From NCBI GenBank assembly GCA_947359465.1, contig OX375881.1, positions 77,585,914-77,649,913 on the forward strand: DNA of 64,000 bases, written 5' to 3'. A model generated the notes under the pieces. The model made no database searches. It was not told where the DNA came from and saw only the letters and a list, made by a program, of their open reading frames with translations. The position numbers and the translations under genes were made by a program. Below, piece by piece: positions 23,701 to 36,384 of this stretch. The stretch's first letter is position 1. Each line of letters begins with the position of its first letter. The stretch comes from Metellina segmentata. Lineage: Eukaryota > Arthropoda > Arachnida > Araneae > Tetragnathidae.

Positions 23701-26700
23701 CATAGTGTGACAAGTTGGAAAGTGAATCAACCAATATCAAATGGAACGACTTTCATCATAGGGAACATATGGAATTGGGAGGGGGCAAATAGCCATAGTG
23801 ATTAAATATGGGATGAGTGGACTTGCTGGCATTGGTCAGAACATTGGGTACCAATCTGAATTTTAGTGTTATGTAGCAACCTATAAAGGACGGAAACTAG
23901 AAATATTTAGGGGAGTATAGAGATCTGACAAATGCTGGTCGTGAGTAGTTGGTAAATAGAAAGCTACTCAACAAACCTACAGGTAAAACCTTAAGTTATC
24001 TCAAGCCCCTTAGCATCGTTGTCATCACAATGTGCCTTGAATCAGGGACATACGAGCATCAAATGTCAGAGACCAGTCGGTGAGTAACAGATATGTTAAT
24101 AATAATAAGCTCTAAGCTACTCTCAATACAAATACCAAAGGAAATATTTAGGTGTGCAGTTTTTATTCTTCTCATATATGAAACCGCAGTTATATAGTAA
24201 TAACAAAATGTAAAAATGTTGTTACAGATCGTCTGATAAACTGTATAGTACGTAATTGGATTAATTCTAATTAATGTCTGTCACAACTATGTGTCCATTT
24301 ACTCATATAACTCTATTTACTCCTAGAACAATTATGTTGAATTTAAAAACTTGTTTATTAATTGAAATTTAACACGTTATTCACTAGTTCTTCTTCATGC
24401 TTATAGGTTTTTGGATGAGTATTAGAATAGTAGTAATATTATGATCCATTTTATACAGAAAATTATAAGAAAATATTTTACGTCGCTCAAACTGTGAATT
24501 TACACATCATAACAACTGAAAAATTAAGACTTCACTAAATAATTGGTCACGTCTACTAATTCACTAGCTTTATCAAACAAATTTATTAATTATTTACATT
24601 TTTAAAAAAATGCGATAAATACGTTCCCTTTCAAAAAAAAATATTTCTTTAAATTACGCTTATGTTGTTGAATTAACTACCCAATGATAATTTAACAAAA
24701 AAAGGTTATTCTGGTTAATGTGCAAAATAAACTTTAAAAGAGAGTGAACTGAAAATAGAAATCCGCAGAGTTCAACACATACAAACAAATTAAACTACAT
24801 TTACATCAAGTAAAAAAATGAATGTCACGCTTTGGACGGGAATAATAGGTTTTATTCCTGGGTCAAATCATTTTATGATTGAGTGTAGCAAATGACTTTC
24901 CGGTTCCTATATAAGATATGCCAGATTTAAAACCTCAGAAAAGAACAGATTTCGGCCGTTTTTGGAAGACAGCCAGGATCCATCTGAATATTTACAGAAC
25001 CCAAACATTGTTCCTTGGAAGATCCTCATCAGTGAAGACTCCTTCTGATTAAGCTTTCAACTCATTCATAATACAGTCTATAGGAAGAAAGAGGGATCGA
25101 AAATAAAAACAAATGCAGAACAGAACACACGCATGGAAAAAAACATTTATGTCTTCCCCTCTCCCAAAGCTCCTCTTCCCTTTTTTCACTGTGTACTTTG
25201 TGTTTGTTGCGTTCTTTTTTTTCTGACGTAATTTGGATGATTAGAGATTCGAACAAAGAAACGAAGCCAGAATCGGTTGCTTAAATGAATAGTGATTTTG
25301 CCATTAAAACGAGTCAGCGTTCGGCGGTGTTGTGTTATTTTGTTTTTCAAATTGTTTTTTGTTCGAAATTGAGGAAATAAAAACGAGAGGTGAATTAATA
25401 ATTTGGATCCAAACATTTTTGAAGACTTTTTCTTGTTTTCAAGCAGACCTTTGGGAATGATGCAAAGGAAGTATGCTGGTAATATTAATGAACCGTTTTA
25501 ATGAGGTATCACACAAAGGCTGTACTAACAATCAAAATAATTTGTACTTGTTCTCGGAATATGTAGAAAGTTTGAGATTATCATAAGTTTAATTTTTGTT
25601 TGTAAATGTTATATATAGGAAGGTAAACACGGGTTTAGATGGATTGTTTTAAAGTTGTGAGATAAAAGCGTTTTTTTTGCATAAATTTATTAACTTAAAT
25701 TTTGCATTTCTTTCGGTCATTAAGTAAATTCCTTTTATTTTATGAAACCTGGTTATAATTATTTAGATATTCAGTTTTTGCTCTATTGTTTGTTAATAAG
25801 AATACTAGACAACTGACTGTTTTGTATTATGTGTATCGAAATAAAGTTATTAGAAGATGCAAAATTTGTAGAAAAATACAATATAATCTTTACCATAACT
25901 TTTTTTCAAATGTTTTACAATGCATAATTAATGTATATGTTAGAAGTTTAACAGGAAAGATTATGGTATCAGTAAAAAATGCCTTATTAATAACAAATAA
26001 CAAATTTCTAACTATCACATAATCGTCTTAAGGCAGAGCTTATTATCGAACATTTTTTAGGGGACACGTAGTGAATTTTTTAATAATACATAGTTACACG
26101 TAGTGTTACGTATTAAAAGAATATATATGCAACACACTTATAAAAATGCTTTAATTTTTTTGCCTATAAAATAATAGTTAGTCTTTTAACAGCAAAAATA
26201 AAATAAATTGCCAATTCTCAAGATTTTGCTCTTAGTCGACGCTTATATTATAAACTATGCCAATTATCAAGTTTATACTTTAAACAAACGCTTTTGTAAA
26301 CTATAGGCTTTTTAAAACTCTTTTTAAAATATGTTTAAAGCTGTTAGAATCTGTAAACAGGATACCCATTCAAAAAATAATTATATTGGCATGTGCGCTA
26401 AACACAGGATTCTTGGATTACATAAGATTTCTTATATTCATTTGAAAGTTTGACGTAGTTCTGAAATTTCAATTCATTTGTGTTAACTTTAACTCATAAT
26501 TAGAATCTTTTTATGAAATACCAGCTGTTAAATCAATTTTATTTTATTTCAATTCTATAAGTTAACGGCTGCTCTGATAAGTATCAAAGAGCTCAAAAAC
26601 ATTATAGAATTTGTAAATACGTGTCAACTTGATACTTTGAAATTTGAAGGATTACTAATTTAGTGTATAATTCTTTAGTCCTGTACACTAAAAACGAACT

Positions 26701-26840
26701 GTGCAAATAACATGGATGAAAATTTACTGACTCAGTAGAGAGAAATACACTAAGGAGAAATATAACCTACGCTACCTACAACTTTTCGGATGCTAGAACA
26801 ATGGTCAAACCCTCTTTGATTCTCTTATACTAGGAATACC
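23701..26840. other. No identified genes; two less AT-rich patches
   Basis: Patches at 23700-24090 and 24940-25420 are less AT-rich than the rest and have no repeat partner in the window. Frames at 25062-25256 and 25186-25416 (minus) are Lys/Arg-rich without a domain. They could be conserved non-coding sequence or exons of an unknown gene. The remainder is AT-rich with nothing recognised. Confidence 0.35.
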
Positions 26841-26843
26841 AAC

Positions 26844-26844
<1 letters not shown>

Positions 26845-26918
<74 letters not shown>
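26845..26918. repeat. (AT)n microsatellite
   Basis: About 36 uninterrupted AT dinucleotides. Confidence 0.97.
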
Positions 26919-26921
<3 letters not shown>

Positions 26922-28235
26922 CTAGCGATTTTTAATTCTTTTAGCGTATTGCTGCTTAATCTGATACTAACCCTCTGTATGCATTGAAAATTCCACCTTG
27001 AAACCCGCAGTATTCCCTGTAAGGCTTTTAAACAGTTCTAAACAGTTTTATTCTCTTTTCGAATAGATATTTCGAAATATTTTATTTTAAGAAAATGAAG
27101 ATTATAATATTTCCAAATAATTATCTTCGAAAGAAATGAACAATATTATAAATGTGTGGGGAATTCCTCATCCGTCTGATTTCAGCTCAGTAGTAATTGA
27201 TTGCAAGATATAATAAAAACTTTTATTTAAATTATTAAAAACATATTTAACATAGTACTGACTTCTCTCCACAAATCGGAAATACTCTGAAAAACCTCTA
27301 AATAACATAATCAAGACATATCCTTTATATCAGCATCGTACTCTTCTTCTATGGTACAGCGTGTGTCACTGTCCACATGTTATCCTCGCCAACAAATTAT
27401 TAGTAGCTGAATTTGCATACCTATTCAAGAATAATCTTTTCAAATAATTAAATGTACAGAATGAGTAAAATAAACATTTCATAGCCTCCTATTACGAGGA
27501 AAAGACAAACAGAATAGTTTGAAAGAAATATTATATTCTAGTAAAGAAACAAAGGAATATTTCGACAGGTTTACGCAATCTATGGATTATTTAGAAAGAT
27601 GTATTTATTTTGTCGGTAAGTGTAATGTGGGGTAAAAACAACACTGCACTATACAAAAATCTCACTGATTTCTGACAGTTAAGTCTATTAAATATAAACC
27701 TAGCTTTTTCAAGTAATAAATTAAACTGAGACATATTAACTATATAGTTTTTAAGAACTATTCCAATTTGATAGTACATTTCTATAATAAAACGTAATAG
27801 TTAGCAATTGTTTTTTTCTGTATGTTTACATTCAGTCTAAACATTTCTCAGTTCTAACGCCATTTAAAAAAAATGAATGTTTAATAAAAGATGCAATGCT
27901 ATTTTATTCTAAGGAAATAATAATTACAAATTAGAATGGAGACACTGAAATTTTTAAATGTCCTATACAGCATACATACTACTCAAATGAATGTGAGTAA
28001 GGTATAAAAAGTACAAGCATTGTGTCATGATATACTATTTCACTTTTTATTTTTCCGAAATGGACTGTTGTTGCAAAAACAGGAAAATGAATGAGCAAGT
28101 TGAAGTCCACTTCTTCACTGTCATTAACATTTTTAATTTTGTAAATTGCACTGACAGTTAAAATTGTGTAAGCTATTTTTTAATTAAAATGCCATTTCAT
28201 CTTCATATTTTACTGTTACGTCAGATTTTATTTAT
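26919..28235. other. AT-rich DNA without recognised features
   Basis: No repeat partner, RNA or coding motif found. Confidence 0.4.
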
Positions 28236-28236
28236 G

Positions 28237-28530
28237 CATTTATACAAATACAAATACAAATACAAATATTGACGACCAGCTACAGGCTCAAGCCCAACAA
28301 GGCTGGTCCTTTGTTTATGAATTCTCCAATTCCCACTGACTATCCAATTGTGTCTTAAATTCGTACACTCCCTTTGAATTAACTATATTTTCTGGCAACG
28401 CGTTCCAACTGTCTATTACCCTATTAAAGTAGTAGTTTTTCCTTAAATCCCGATTAAAATGTGTCTTATTCAATTTATACCCATGGCCCCTAGTTCTGTT
28501 ATCCCTATATTTAAACAAACTAAATACTAG
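28237..28530 (-). mobile_element. CR1/L2-like non-LTR retrotransposon 3' end
   Basis: The minus frame 28518-28315 encodes TRGHGYKLNKTHFNRDLRKN, YYFNRVIDSWNALPE and a tail with FKTQLDSQW. This is the hallmark C-terminus of CR1/L2-type reverse transcriptase proteins (RGH..KL.K...R.D.RK.FF..RV...WN.LP). After the stop a short 3' UTR ends in repeated ttgtat units (28244-28267), the microsatellite-like tail typical of these elements. The element is 5'-truncated at about 28530. The frame is open over this fragment. It is a different LINE family from that at 10.8 kb. Confidence 0.92.
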
Positions 28531-29390
28531 TTTTTTGTTTCTTGTTTATTAGTATGACTTTATTATGTTTAAACCTACAAATGCCACTTAACTAGCTCTT
28601 TGAAATCAAAAGAACTTGTACCGAATCGAAAGTACTTTACCGATGGTGTATGGGACCAACTTCAGCAGTCTAAAGATAGTCACGGAATATACAAAATTGA
28701 TTACCAAATACCGAATAGTACCATAATTTAATGCTTTCAATGTTTGAGCAGAGATAATGCTGTTTCAACCGCACATGTTAATCTTTTATTTCTTACATTG
28801 TGTATTCAATACTTCCATTCAAATATATTAGGTTCATTGTTTAAAATTTATTGCATGAATAATGGAATTTTCTCCTACAGTGCGAAAACATTATTCCAAA
28901 TTGCAATTACAGAAATCTGTTCAAATGCAGAAATTCCGTCAAAGAATGATAAACTTAACAGAACATGGTTTGCTTAATATTTCGTTCATTGAGTTTTAAT
29001 TCACAATAACTAAAACGTTTATTTTAAAATGCAAATTGGAATTTTTATCTAGCGTGTTAATAATTTGTAGCTTGCGACATACCAAGGGACTAAAAATTTA
29101 GTGAAATTTTATATTGCTGTGTTTGGATAATTTTCGAGTATAGAACTGATCTTGTTAATTACATTTAATTTTCATAATTTAAAATGGTATAATCGTATTC
29201 CAACTACCCTAATGAGGTAAAACATTGGAATAATAAAAATTATTGGATATCATTCAACATTAGTTGCATTAAGATAATGAGTAAATTATTAATTTGAGTT
29301 ATTATTTTTATATCGAACAGAAAATTAATAGTAATACTAACTGGGAGAGATTGATACACGACAACCAATAATGGACAAAGTGATAAACAA
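28531..29390. other. AT-rich DNA without recognised features
   Basis: The frame at 28744-28977 has no motif and lacks signs of splicing. Confidence 0.4.
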
Positions 29391-29395
29391 TTCAA

Positions 29396-29474
<79 letters not shown>

Positions 29475-29492
29475 TATAGATATATAGATATA
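29396..29492. repeat. (TA)n microsatellite with tagata variants
   Basis: About 37 TA units, followed by tatagata variants at the right end. Confidence 0.97.
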
Positions 29493-30349
29493 TAGCTTCA
29501 TTTCGGTACAGTACCCTTTTCTGAAATTAATGATAAGAACACGGATTATGTAGAAATACAAATAACATAATAATATTAGTATTGTTGTCGTATTATCATT
29601 TAAAAAATTGCATAATTAACTCCACAAGAAGTTTTTCAGACGAATCACACAAAAGTATGTACAAACTACTTACTCAATAAGAAAAAACGATACATCTTTC
29701 TCTGAATTGAAAATGGTAATTATCTTTATTTCCATATTTTAGTTGCAGTTAAAGAATAATGCGAAATTCATTCAATGGAAATATACTGTTATCAGATTAT
29801 TGAAATACAAAAAGTAGCTTGTAGTGGGGCAATTGAATAGAGATACATCTCTAGTAAAAAGGTGATCGCGCATAGTAAAAATAAATCAAAAATCATAACT
29901 AGTATGAATAATTTCTTTAAGCTCTTTTTATCGTTCATGCATTCATATTTTTCTCCATTTTTGTAATTATTGTCATTGGAATTGAATAAAGTGTTATAAG
30001 GCATTAATTCAGAGTCTAAGTTATATTACAATTAGACTAAACGTTTTAAATCAAGTTTTCACTAGCTCAATAACATCTAAGCTGATCTATTGTTAAAATT
30101 AAGTTTCATTTTTGAATCGTAGCCATACGGGATTTCATGTTCAATTTGTAAAACAAAAGGTTTCATATAAACAAACAAGTCTGACAACGAATTGTGATTA
30201 CTCAAATAACACGTTCGTCGAAATTGTCTATGTTACAGTGTGGGTAACATTTTGCAAAATAAACAATAAACAATTTTAATAGATACAGCCGTTCTCAATG
30301 CTAAAACATTCAATTGCGAAGCACCCTATTAGGAAATGGAATGTTCTAA

Positions 30350-30795
30350 TATTTTTTTCAATGAAATATTGAATATATCTAGATAAATTCATGATTCAAA
30401 TTAATAACTCTTTAAAAACAAACTTAACAAACTAATACACTACGTAAACTCGAAACCAGCCATCCATTTTCCTTCGATATAATATATGAAACACCAGGCA
30501 AAAATATTTTCAGACCTTTAATGTATTATAATATTGGTGCAATTCCTTATCCAAATATTTCCACTCCTTATGTCGACTCGAATATCTCATCGTGACTATA
30601 TAATCTGCATATCATGCAATCATTCAGTTTACAGAGAAACGTCTTGAGTTGTGAAGTAGTCGGGTTTATAAGGCATTTTGACAGTGACTCAGTTATTCAA
30701 CGCATGCAATCATTTAATTAATAAAAAGTATTAGTTCAAATTGAAACAAATATGATGAAATACGTCACATTCACAGTAATTACACACGTGTAACA
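30350..30795 (+). repeat. 440-bp interspersed repeat, left (direct) copy
   Basis: Alignable with the inverse of 35940-36380. Shared words include gaatatatctagataaat, aatattttcagaccttt, atgtattataat/atgtattgtaat, gactcagttattc/gactcaattctac and caaattgaaacaaatatga. The two copies face each other across 5.1 kb. No protein is encoded. Confidence 0.8.
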
Positions 30796-30942
30796 TTTTA
30801 AAAAAATAGATAAAAAACAATGTTTTTAAATTTAATATTATTAACCATGTTCTACAATTTCAAAGTCTGGTTACAATTATATACCTAGGACAGAGGTATT
30901 AATTTTAAGGTAAAATGTGTTGTTTGATCAAAACGTTATCTT

Positions 30943-31775
30943 AATAACTTAATGGAAAACATTTATTAATATAAATTCTATTTTAATATGAAAATAACAA
31001 ATAAAATCCAAAGGAGCTGAGATAAAAATGCATTAATATTTCTCGAGTCGTAAATTAAAATGAATGTTTCTTAAACAAGTTAATACTGTTCGATTAAGTT
31101 CAAATTTTGAAAAGAAAAATTCATAAAAATGTTTAATATTAATTTGATGAAAATCTATAAATCGTACATTAAAGTCTGTCTACCCTTCGCACAGGAATAA
31201 AGCGTGTCTACCTTCACACACCAAAATAACTTAATGGAATATATTTATTAATGGAAAATTCTATTTTAATAAGAAAATAACAAGAAGCTACAAAATCCAA
31301 GGGAGCTGAAACAAAAATGAATTAATCTTTATTGAGTTGCAAGTTAAATTGAATGTTTATTAAATAAGTTAATACTATTCGATTAAATTCAAATTTTGAA
31401 AACCATTCATAAAAATGCTCCATATGCTTTTAATGAAAATTGATAAATCGTATCTTAAAGTTGGTCTAATATCACACAAGGAAATTTAAAACGTCTACCT
31501 TCACACAAGCAAATAACCTTATGGAAAACACTTATTACTGGAAAATTCTATTTTAATAGGAAAATAACTAGAAACTAGAAAATCCAATGAAGCTAAAATC
31601 AAAATGAATTAAACTTTCTTGTGATGTAAGTTAAATTGAATGTTTATTAGAAAAGTTAATACTATTCAATTGAATTCAAATTTGAAACAAATTTCATAAA
31701 AATGCTCCATATGTATTTTGATGAAAATTGATAAATCGCAAATTGAAGATAAAGTCTACCTTCACACAGAAAAAT
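30943..31775. repeat. Three-unit tandem repeat, about 285 bp per unit
   Basis: Units start at aataacttaatgg (30943), aataacttaatgg (31225) and aataaccttatgg (31512). Each holds aattctattttaata.gaaaa, aaatccaa.g.agct, gttaatact.ttc.att and a 3' part with gtctaccttcacaca. The units have diverged moderately and are AT-rich. A 77-codon minus-strand frame that spans the end of unit 3 is not considered a gene. Confidence 0.9.
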
Positions 31776-33450
31776 TTGCACTATTTTAATGTATGCCATT
31801 TTCCACACAAACCATGTATCAATATCTTTTCCGATAAAATAAATCAAGAAAAAACTGCCTGAGATACCGAATTCGAAGCGCTCAGTGGTACGCAAATTAC
31901 ATTTCGATGCGGTGAAAAGTTTGTGTGAGAAGAGATATTTATTATTTATTTATTTTTATTTGCAGTTGTTCGGGGGAAAATTCTGCAGATTTTCTGTAAT
32001 CAATCATACCGTTTGGAAAAAAAATATTTTTTATCGTATGAGTTTTTTATTTAACGCTTACCACAGATATTCAAGGAATTCTTTCCCTGTGTGTTTGGAT
32101 TGTATGCCGTCTATTTTCGTTGTGTACCATTATTCAACTATAAAAATCTTAAAAATCTGCTTGTGGAGTTCTATAAAAAAATGTGTTACATGTAACACAC
32201 ATTATATACCTAATAATTTAATGTATATTTCACAATTTATTGATTTTTTATTGACATCTTTGAAACATTTGTTAGAAGAAATGCACATTAAAGAATTTAA
32301 TTATTTAATAGTCGTTACATACAAGTTCTTTATTTTACTTAAAATGTATCTTTTAATAACATTTTATTGGACTCGTTTGAAATGGTGTGTTAAAGGCTAT
32401 GTACATTTCGCAGTATAATTACTATTAATATAACAAAATATAATAATGATATATACACAACGAATGTAATAATTACATATTTAAGCAAAGTATAATAACT
32501 ATATGCATTAAAATAATATAAAATTATTTATTTTTAATGCATTATCTGATAATTTCATAGTGAAATTTGATGTAAATTATGTAGTCATAAAGTTTACACA
32601 ATCTAATTATTTGACATAAATAATCGACCACGATTATATTTCTTTCCATACACAATCTAAAAATTTTCCATTCGACTTTAATGACGTAGTAATACGTGTA
32701 ATATGGAGTACACATATTTAATAATATAATATACATAGTGCTCCAATTATTGATTTGAATTTTAAAGAACAATGTAAATAATGTCATATTGGACTGAAAA
32801 TATGTTACTCTACATAATTGAATTACTTAAGATCCCTAACACTAGATTCATCAGCTATAATTTTTATATATAATATTATAATATTTTATTTTCTTACTAC
32901 ACACATTACATAAAAAAAAGGTGTGTCATGTATCGATAGATTTTAGAAGTAAACAAAATAAGAAATGAAATCCCACTTATATAAAACTGGCATGGTCCTA
33001 TAAAAAGCAAATCACAAAGATGCTTTCATAAGAAATCACGACAGAAAACCCAATTAAGGAAAAATATAGAGAAAGTAGAAATTCGTTCCTGTTACGATGA
33101 GAAAGAATTGTCCTTCAATACAACTTCAATACATTTTTCGCTAATGTATATAGCACAAAAAATCGACCTTGTTTGTTTATTGTTGAAAAGCGATAACTGA
33201 TATAAGTAAGATAATATTGACAGTTACAGGATTCATTCCCCAATTTCGATGCTTTGCTAAATTATGCTTGATTTTATCTATGAAGCTGCATAATAATGCT
33301 AAACCTACATGAAATTGTCATTTTAATATAATTAATCAGCAGTCGGATTACAGAATAAGAATATCGGCATAGAAAAAAAAAATTACTTGTAACCCTAGAA
33401 GAATTTTAACATGACTAGGGTTTGTTTTATGCCATGTATTTAATTGGAAA
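31776..33450. other. AT-rich DNA; one long open stretch
   Basis: A plus-strand frame is open from 31885 to 32418 (177 codons), but the first ATG comes about 50 codons in. The product is rich in Phe, Tyr, Ile and Lys with no domain, consistent with an AT-driven chance frame. A splice-like ttatttgcag lies at 31956-31965 inside it. Confidence 0.3.
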
Positions 33451-34214
33451 TCTGTAATATTATAAAAGCAAGTGTTTATCTGTTTGTTTGTTTCTTGAAC
33501 TCAAGTCCTGACGAATCTATGGCACTTACAGTAATGGGATTTGGCACACAGGTAGACCGAAAGTTTTGCTTATTTTAGGGTCAATGCAAATTTTAAAACG
33601 CAATCTACAACATTTTAAAATGAATTTAATGAAATTTAATTGTTATTGTTTTCTTTGGAATGGCAACAGCAAAAATATATGACAGAATCTAAATTTATTT
33701 TTTCCTTTTTTCATTTTGAGCGACGGAAGGATTTTTGAGCAGACGATAAAAAAGAAAGTTTTAACTTTAGTTTTATAGTTCTTTTATTTATCTTCTATAC
33801 CGTTAATGATAGAGTAAAAATTTCAAAGGATTTGTAATCTGCTGAAAAAATCACATTAGATCGATACCTAAATATATGATTTTATTTAAATAAATAATTT
33901 TTAAATTGAATACGTCTTTTATATTTTCGCAACAGATTGTAATGTCACTTTCCAAAAATAAATCGATTATTTTTTTTTTCATGCGAAGGGCAGAAAATGC
34001 AGATTACATTACATGCTCTTTGCGATTGGCATTTTGTAGTTTTTTTTTTCAAAATCGGAATCGATATAGATCGATTGAAAATTTCAACGGATTTGAAATC
34101 TGCTGTACATTTTACACACTAGAATAATACCTTACTACATGGCATGTTGAGCGTTGGTTTGAGAAGCAAACCAACACCACTTGTACGGGAAACGCCGGGC
34201 TAGCCACGTAGTGG
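33451..34214 (+). mobile_element. Non-autonomous Helitron, 3' tip eroded
   Basis: Starts a|TCTGTAATATTATAAAAGC followed by tctgtttgtttgtttcttg, the 5' TC terminus and T-rich leader of this family. It ends at cgccgggctagccacgtagtgg, the 3' hairpin shared with 35193 and 39091, but the final CTAG is missing. The interior is alignable with the other two copies (aatctatggcacttacagta, gattgtaatgtcac) and has no Rep/helicase coding. A small duplication (gaaataagacc...caaagacttg) follows its end. Confidence 0.8.
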
Positions 34215-34389
34215 AAATAAGACCAACTATCAAAGACTTGTAATTATCAAAGACTTGTTGGAAATAAGACCAAAAAAATAAGCAAAAGGATGTAAGATTG
34301 TTTTTGTTTGCATCATTTTATTTCACTCATAGGTATGAAATCCATTTAAGGATTTTGAATGTTATTTTTATCATCAATGGATTATAATA

Positions 34390-35193
34390 TCTAATATTAT
34401 AAAATGAAGTGTTTGTCTGTTTGTTTGTTTCTTGCACGCAAAGTCCTGCCGAATCTATGGCATTTACAGTAACGTGATTTGGTACAGAGGTAGTCCGAAT
34501 TTTTTGCAATTTTAGGGTCGTTTCGAAGTTTAAAATTCAATCTATAATATTTTTAAATGAATTTAATAGTTTTTTCCATCTTTGGATTTTTGTTTCGTCC
34601 CTCTCTGGCAATTAGAAGAAAGGACGGAATTTTGCTATTTTCCCCTCTGGCGTCACGTCACAATCTTCAATACTGACGTCAGCCTTTGAAACCATGCCAT
34701 TTTTTTCACCTTCCACTCTCAATTTAATAGGAATGCGCAAGCGATTCCACAGCGAACATTTTAACTGGCATTGTTTAGCTCTTTTTTGTAAAATCGGGAT
34801 CGTTAAAGACAGATTAAAAATTTCAAAGGGTATGAAATTTGGGGAAAATTTTTATTTGCATAGATACCTTGATTTTCTTTAAATAAATAAATTTTCAATT
34901 AAATATTTTTTTTTTGCAAGAGATTGTGACGTCGCGCCGATTGGATCTCTTCACAGTTCGAATTTTGCCGAATTTGACAATGACGTGAAAATTACGGCGT
35001 TGCTCGTGGTGTTGGTTTGCGATGCAAACTATTGTTCATAATATTCATAACTTGGTTTGCGAAGCAAACAAATTGGAATCCGTGATAACTGTTAACCAAT
35101 AGGCTACGAATTCTCATTTGGTTAGCGAAACAATTCAATAATTACACAAAAGCAACTGACTCGGGCAACGCCAGGCTAACCAGCAGTGGCTAG
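34390..35193 (+). mobile_element. Non-autonomous Helitron, complete
   Basis: The 5' end A|TCTAATATTATAAAATGAAG and the 3' end ccaggctaaccagcagtggc then CTAG|T (35190-35193) show insertion between A and T with no target duplication, as Helitrons do. The hairpin ctaacca-gca-tggctag runs into the CTAG. The 804 bp hold tgacgtca at 34674-34681 and gattgtgacgtc at about 34922. No Rep or helicase is encoded. About 70 bp of its left flank (to catcaatggattataat) also precede the copy at 38318. Confidence 0.85.
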
Positions 35194-35295
35194 TAATATA
35201 TAAATGTGACCTTTGACCTTGCTGACCTTTTGGCGTTAATAGCATTTCAGAAAGTTTAGGGCAGATATTATTGTAAGGGTATTCTATTCTGCTAA

Positions 35296-35478
35296 TTGGG
35301 TTGATGTGGAAGTTTGGAGAGTGGGGTACCAGCTCATGTGTTGCTTCTTCATCCGACCGTGGTTCAAAATTACTAGGTGTTGTCCTCGGATCTTTCCCTT
35401 AAGGGATTGATCCCGGACCGTCGTCAATAGCCCGTTGTGTTGCTCTAGTACGGCGTTAACTAAAATTACCATTACCAT
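35296..35478 (+). mobile_element. 5'-truncated SINE (LINE-tailed family)
   Basis: Contains gatgtggaagtttggagagt, gaccgtggttcaaaattact, gattgatcccggaccgtcgt and the tail cccgttgtgttgctctagt (35431-35449), ending in an accattaccat tail. It is flanked by a 12-bp duplication with one mismatch (ctattctgctaa at 35284-35295, ctattctactaa at 35479-35490), which sets its exact ends. The tRNA-like head is lost. Compare the full copy at 56124-56440. Confidence 0.9.
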
Positions 35479-35939
35479 CTATTCTACTAAACACCTCGTA
35501 GATACATAAAAATACGGGATATCCTTTTTTATGGATACTTATACTACAAGTTTCAATATACATTTGATGAATTTTTTATATCAGTTACAGTAGTTATTGC
35601 TGATGCTGATGTAAGCAGCTCAAAGAAAAGTAATGAAAAATATTTTATACGGAATTTATTGCTTTCATCGATTCACCGAATTTAAGTCAATATATTAAGT
35701 TGTTTTCAGCGATTTAATTTTTAAAACAGTAGAAAACTATCAATGGAATGCATCAAATTTTATTACATTTCTGCATAAAATATATATGCACATCTTTTTT
35801 TTTTAAGTTCAAAGCATTCGAAAATATCCATAACAAATCACATCACCGGTGCTACTTTATATCGGTGTATATATTTCTTAGTCTTTATTGAAAAGAAGAA
35901 TTTCATTTGCTCCATTGATTTTTCAGTTTTTCCGTATCG

Positions 35940-36380
35940 TTCTTCGTCGAATATGATTATTGTGAAAGAGACGGATTTTGTCATATTTGTTTCAATTTGA
36001 ATGAATACTCTTTATTGATAGCATGATTGAATACGTTTTTGTAGAATTGAGTCCCTATCAAGTTGTCATATCATGAACCCGTCTGCGTCACGTAGTTGCA
36101 GTCTTTTCTTTGTGAAACAACTTACTTTGATTGATTGTATGATATTCCAGCTTATTATCAGAATGAGGTATCATACCGTTGAAAAGACATGGAATATTTG
36201 CATTAGCAATTGCACTGACATTACAATACATTGAAAGGTCTGAAAATATTTTATTCTGCTGTTCTATATAATATATTGAATAAGGAAGAATGATTTGTTT
36301 TGAGTTTAGAAGGTGTGTTAAATTACAAATTTGAACTATGGATTTATCTAGATATATTCCATATTTCGGTGTTAAGACCT
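35940..36380 (-). repeat. 440-bp interspersed repeat, right (inverted) copy
   Basis: Inverse partner of 30350-30795; see that entry for shared words. On its own it has no coding potential. The pair could be two insertions of one family or the long inverted ends of a single 6-kb structure. Confidence 0.8.
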
Positions 36381-36384
36381 AGAG

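Noticed and set aside
29337..29561. 74-codon Ile/Tyr-repeat frame
   Set aside because: It is the translation of a TA microsatellite.
31885..32418. Longest open frame in the window (177 codons)
   Set aside because: It opens without ATG, its first ATG is about 50 codons in, and its product is dominated by residues favoured in AT-rich DNA, with no domain or repeat partner.
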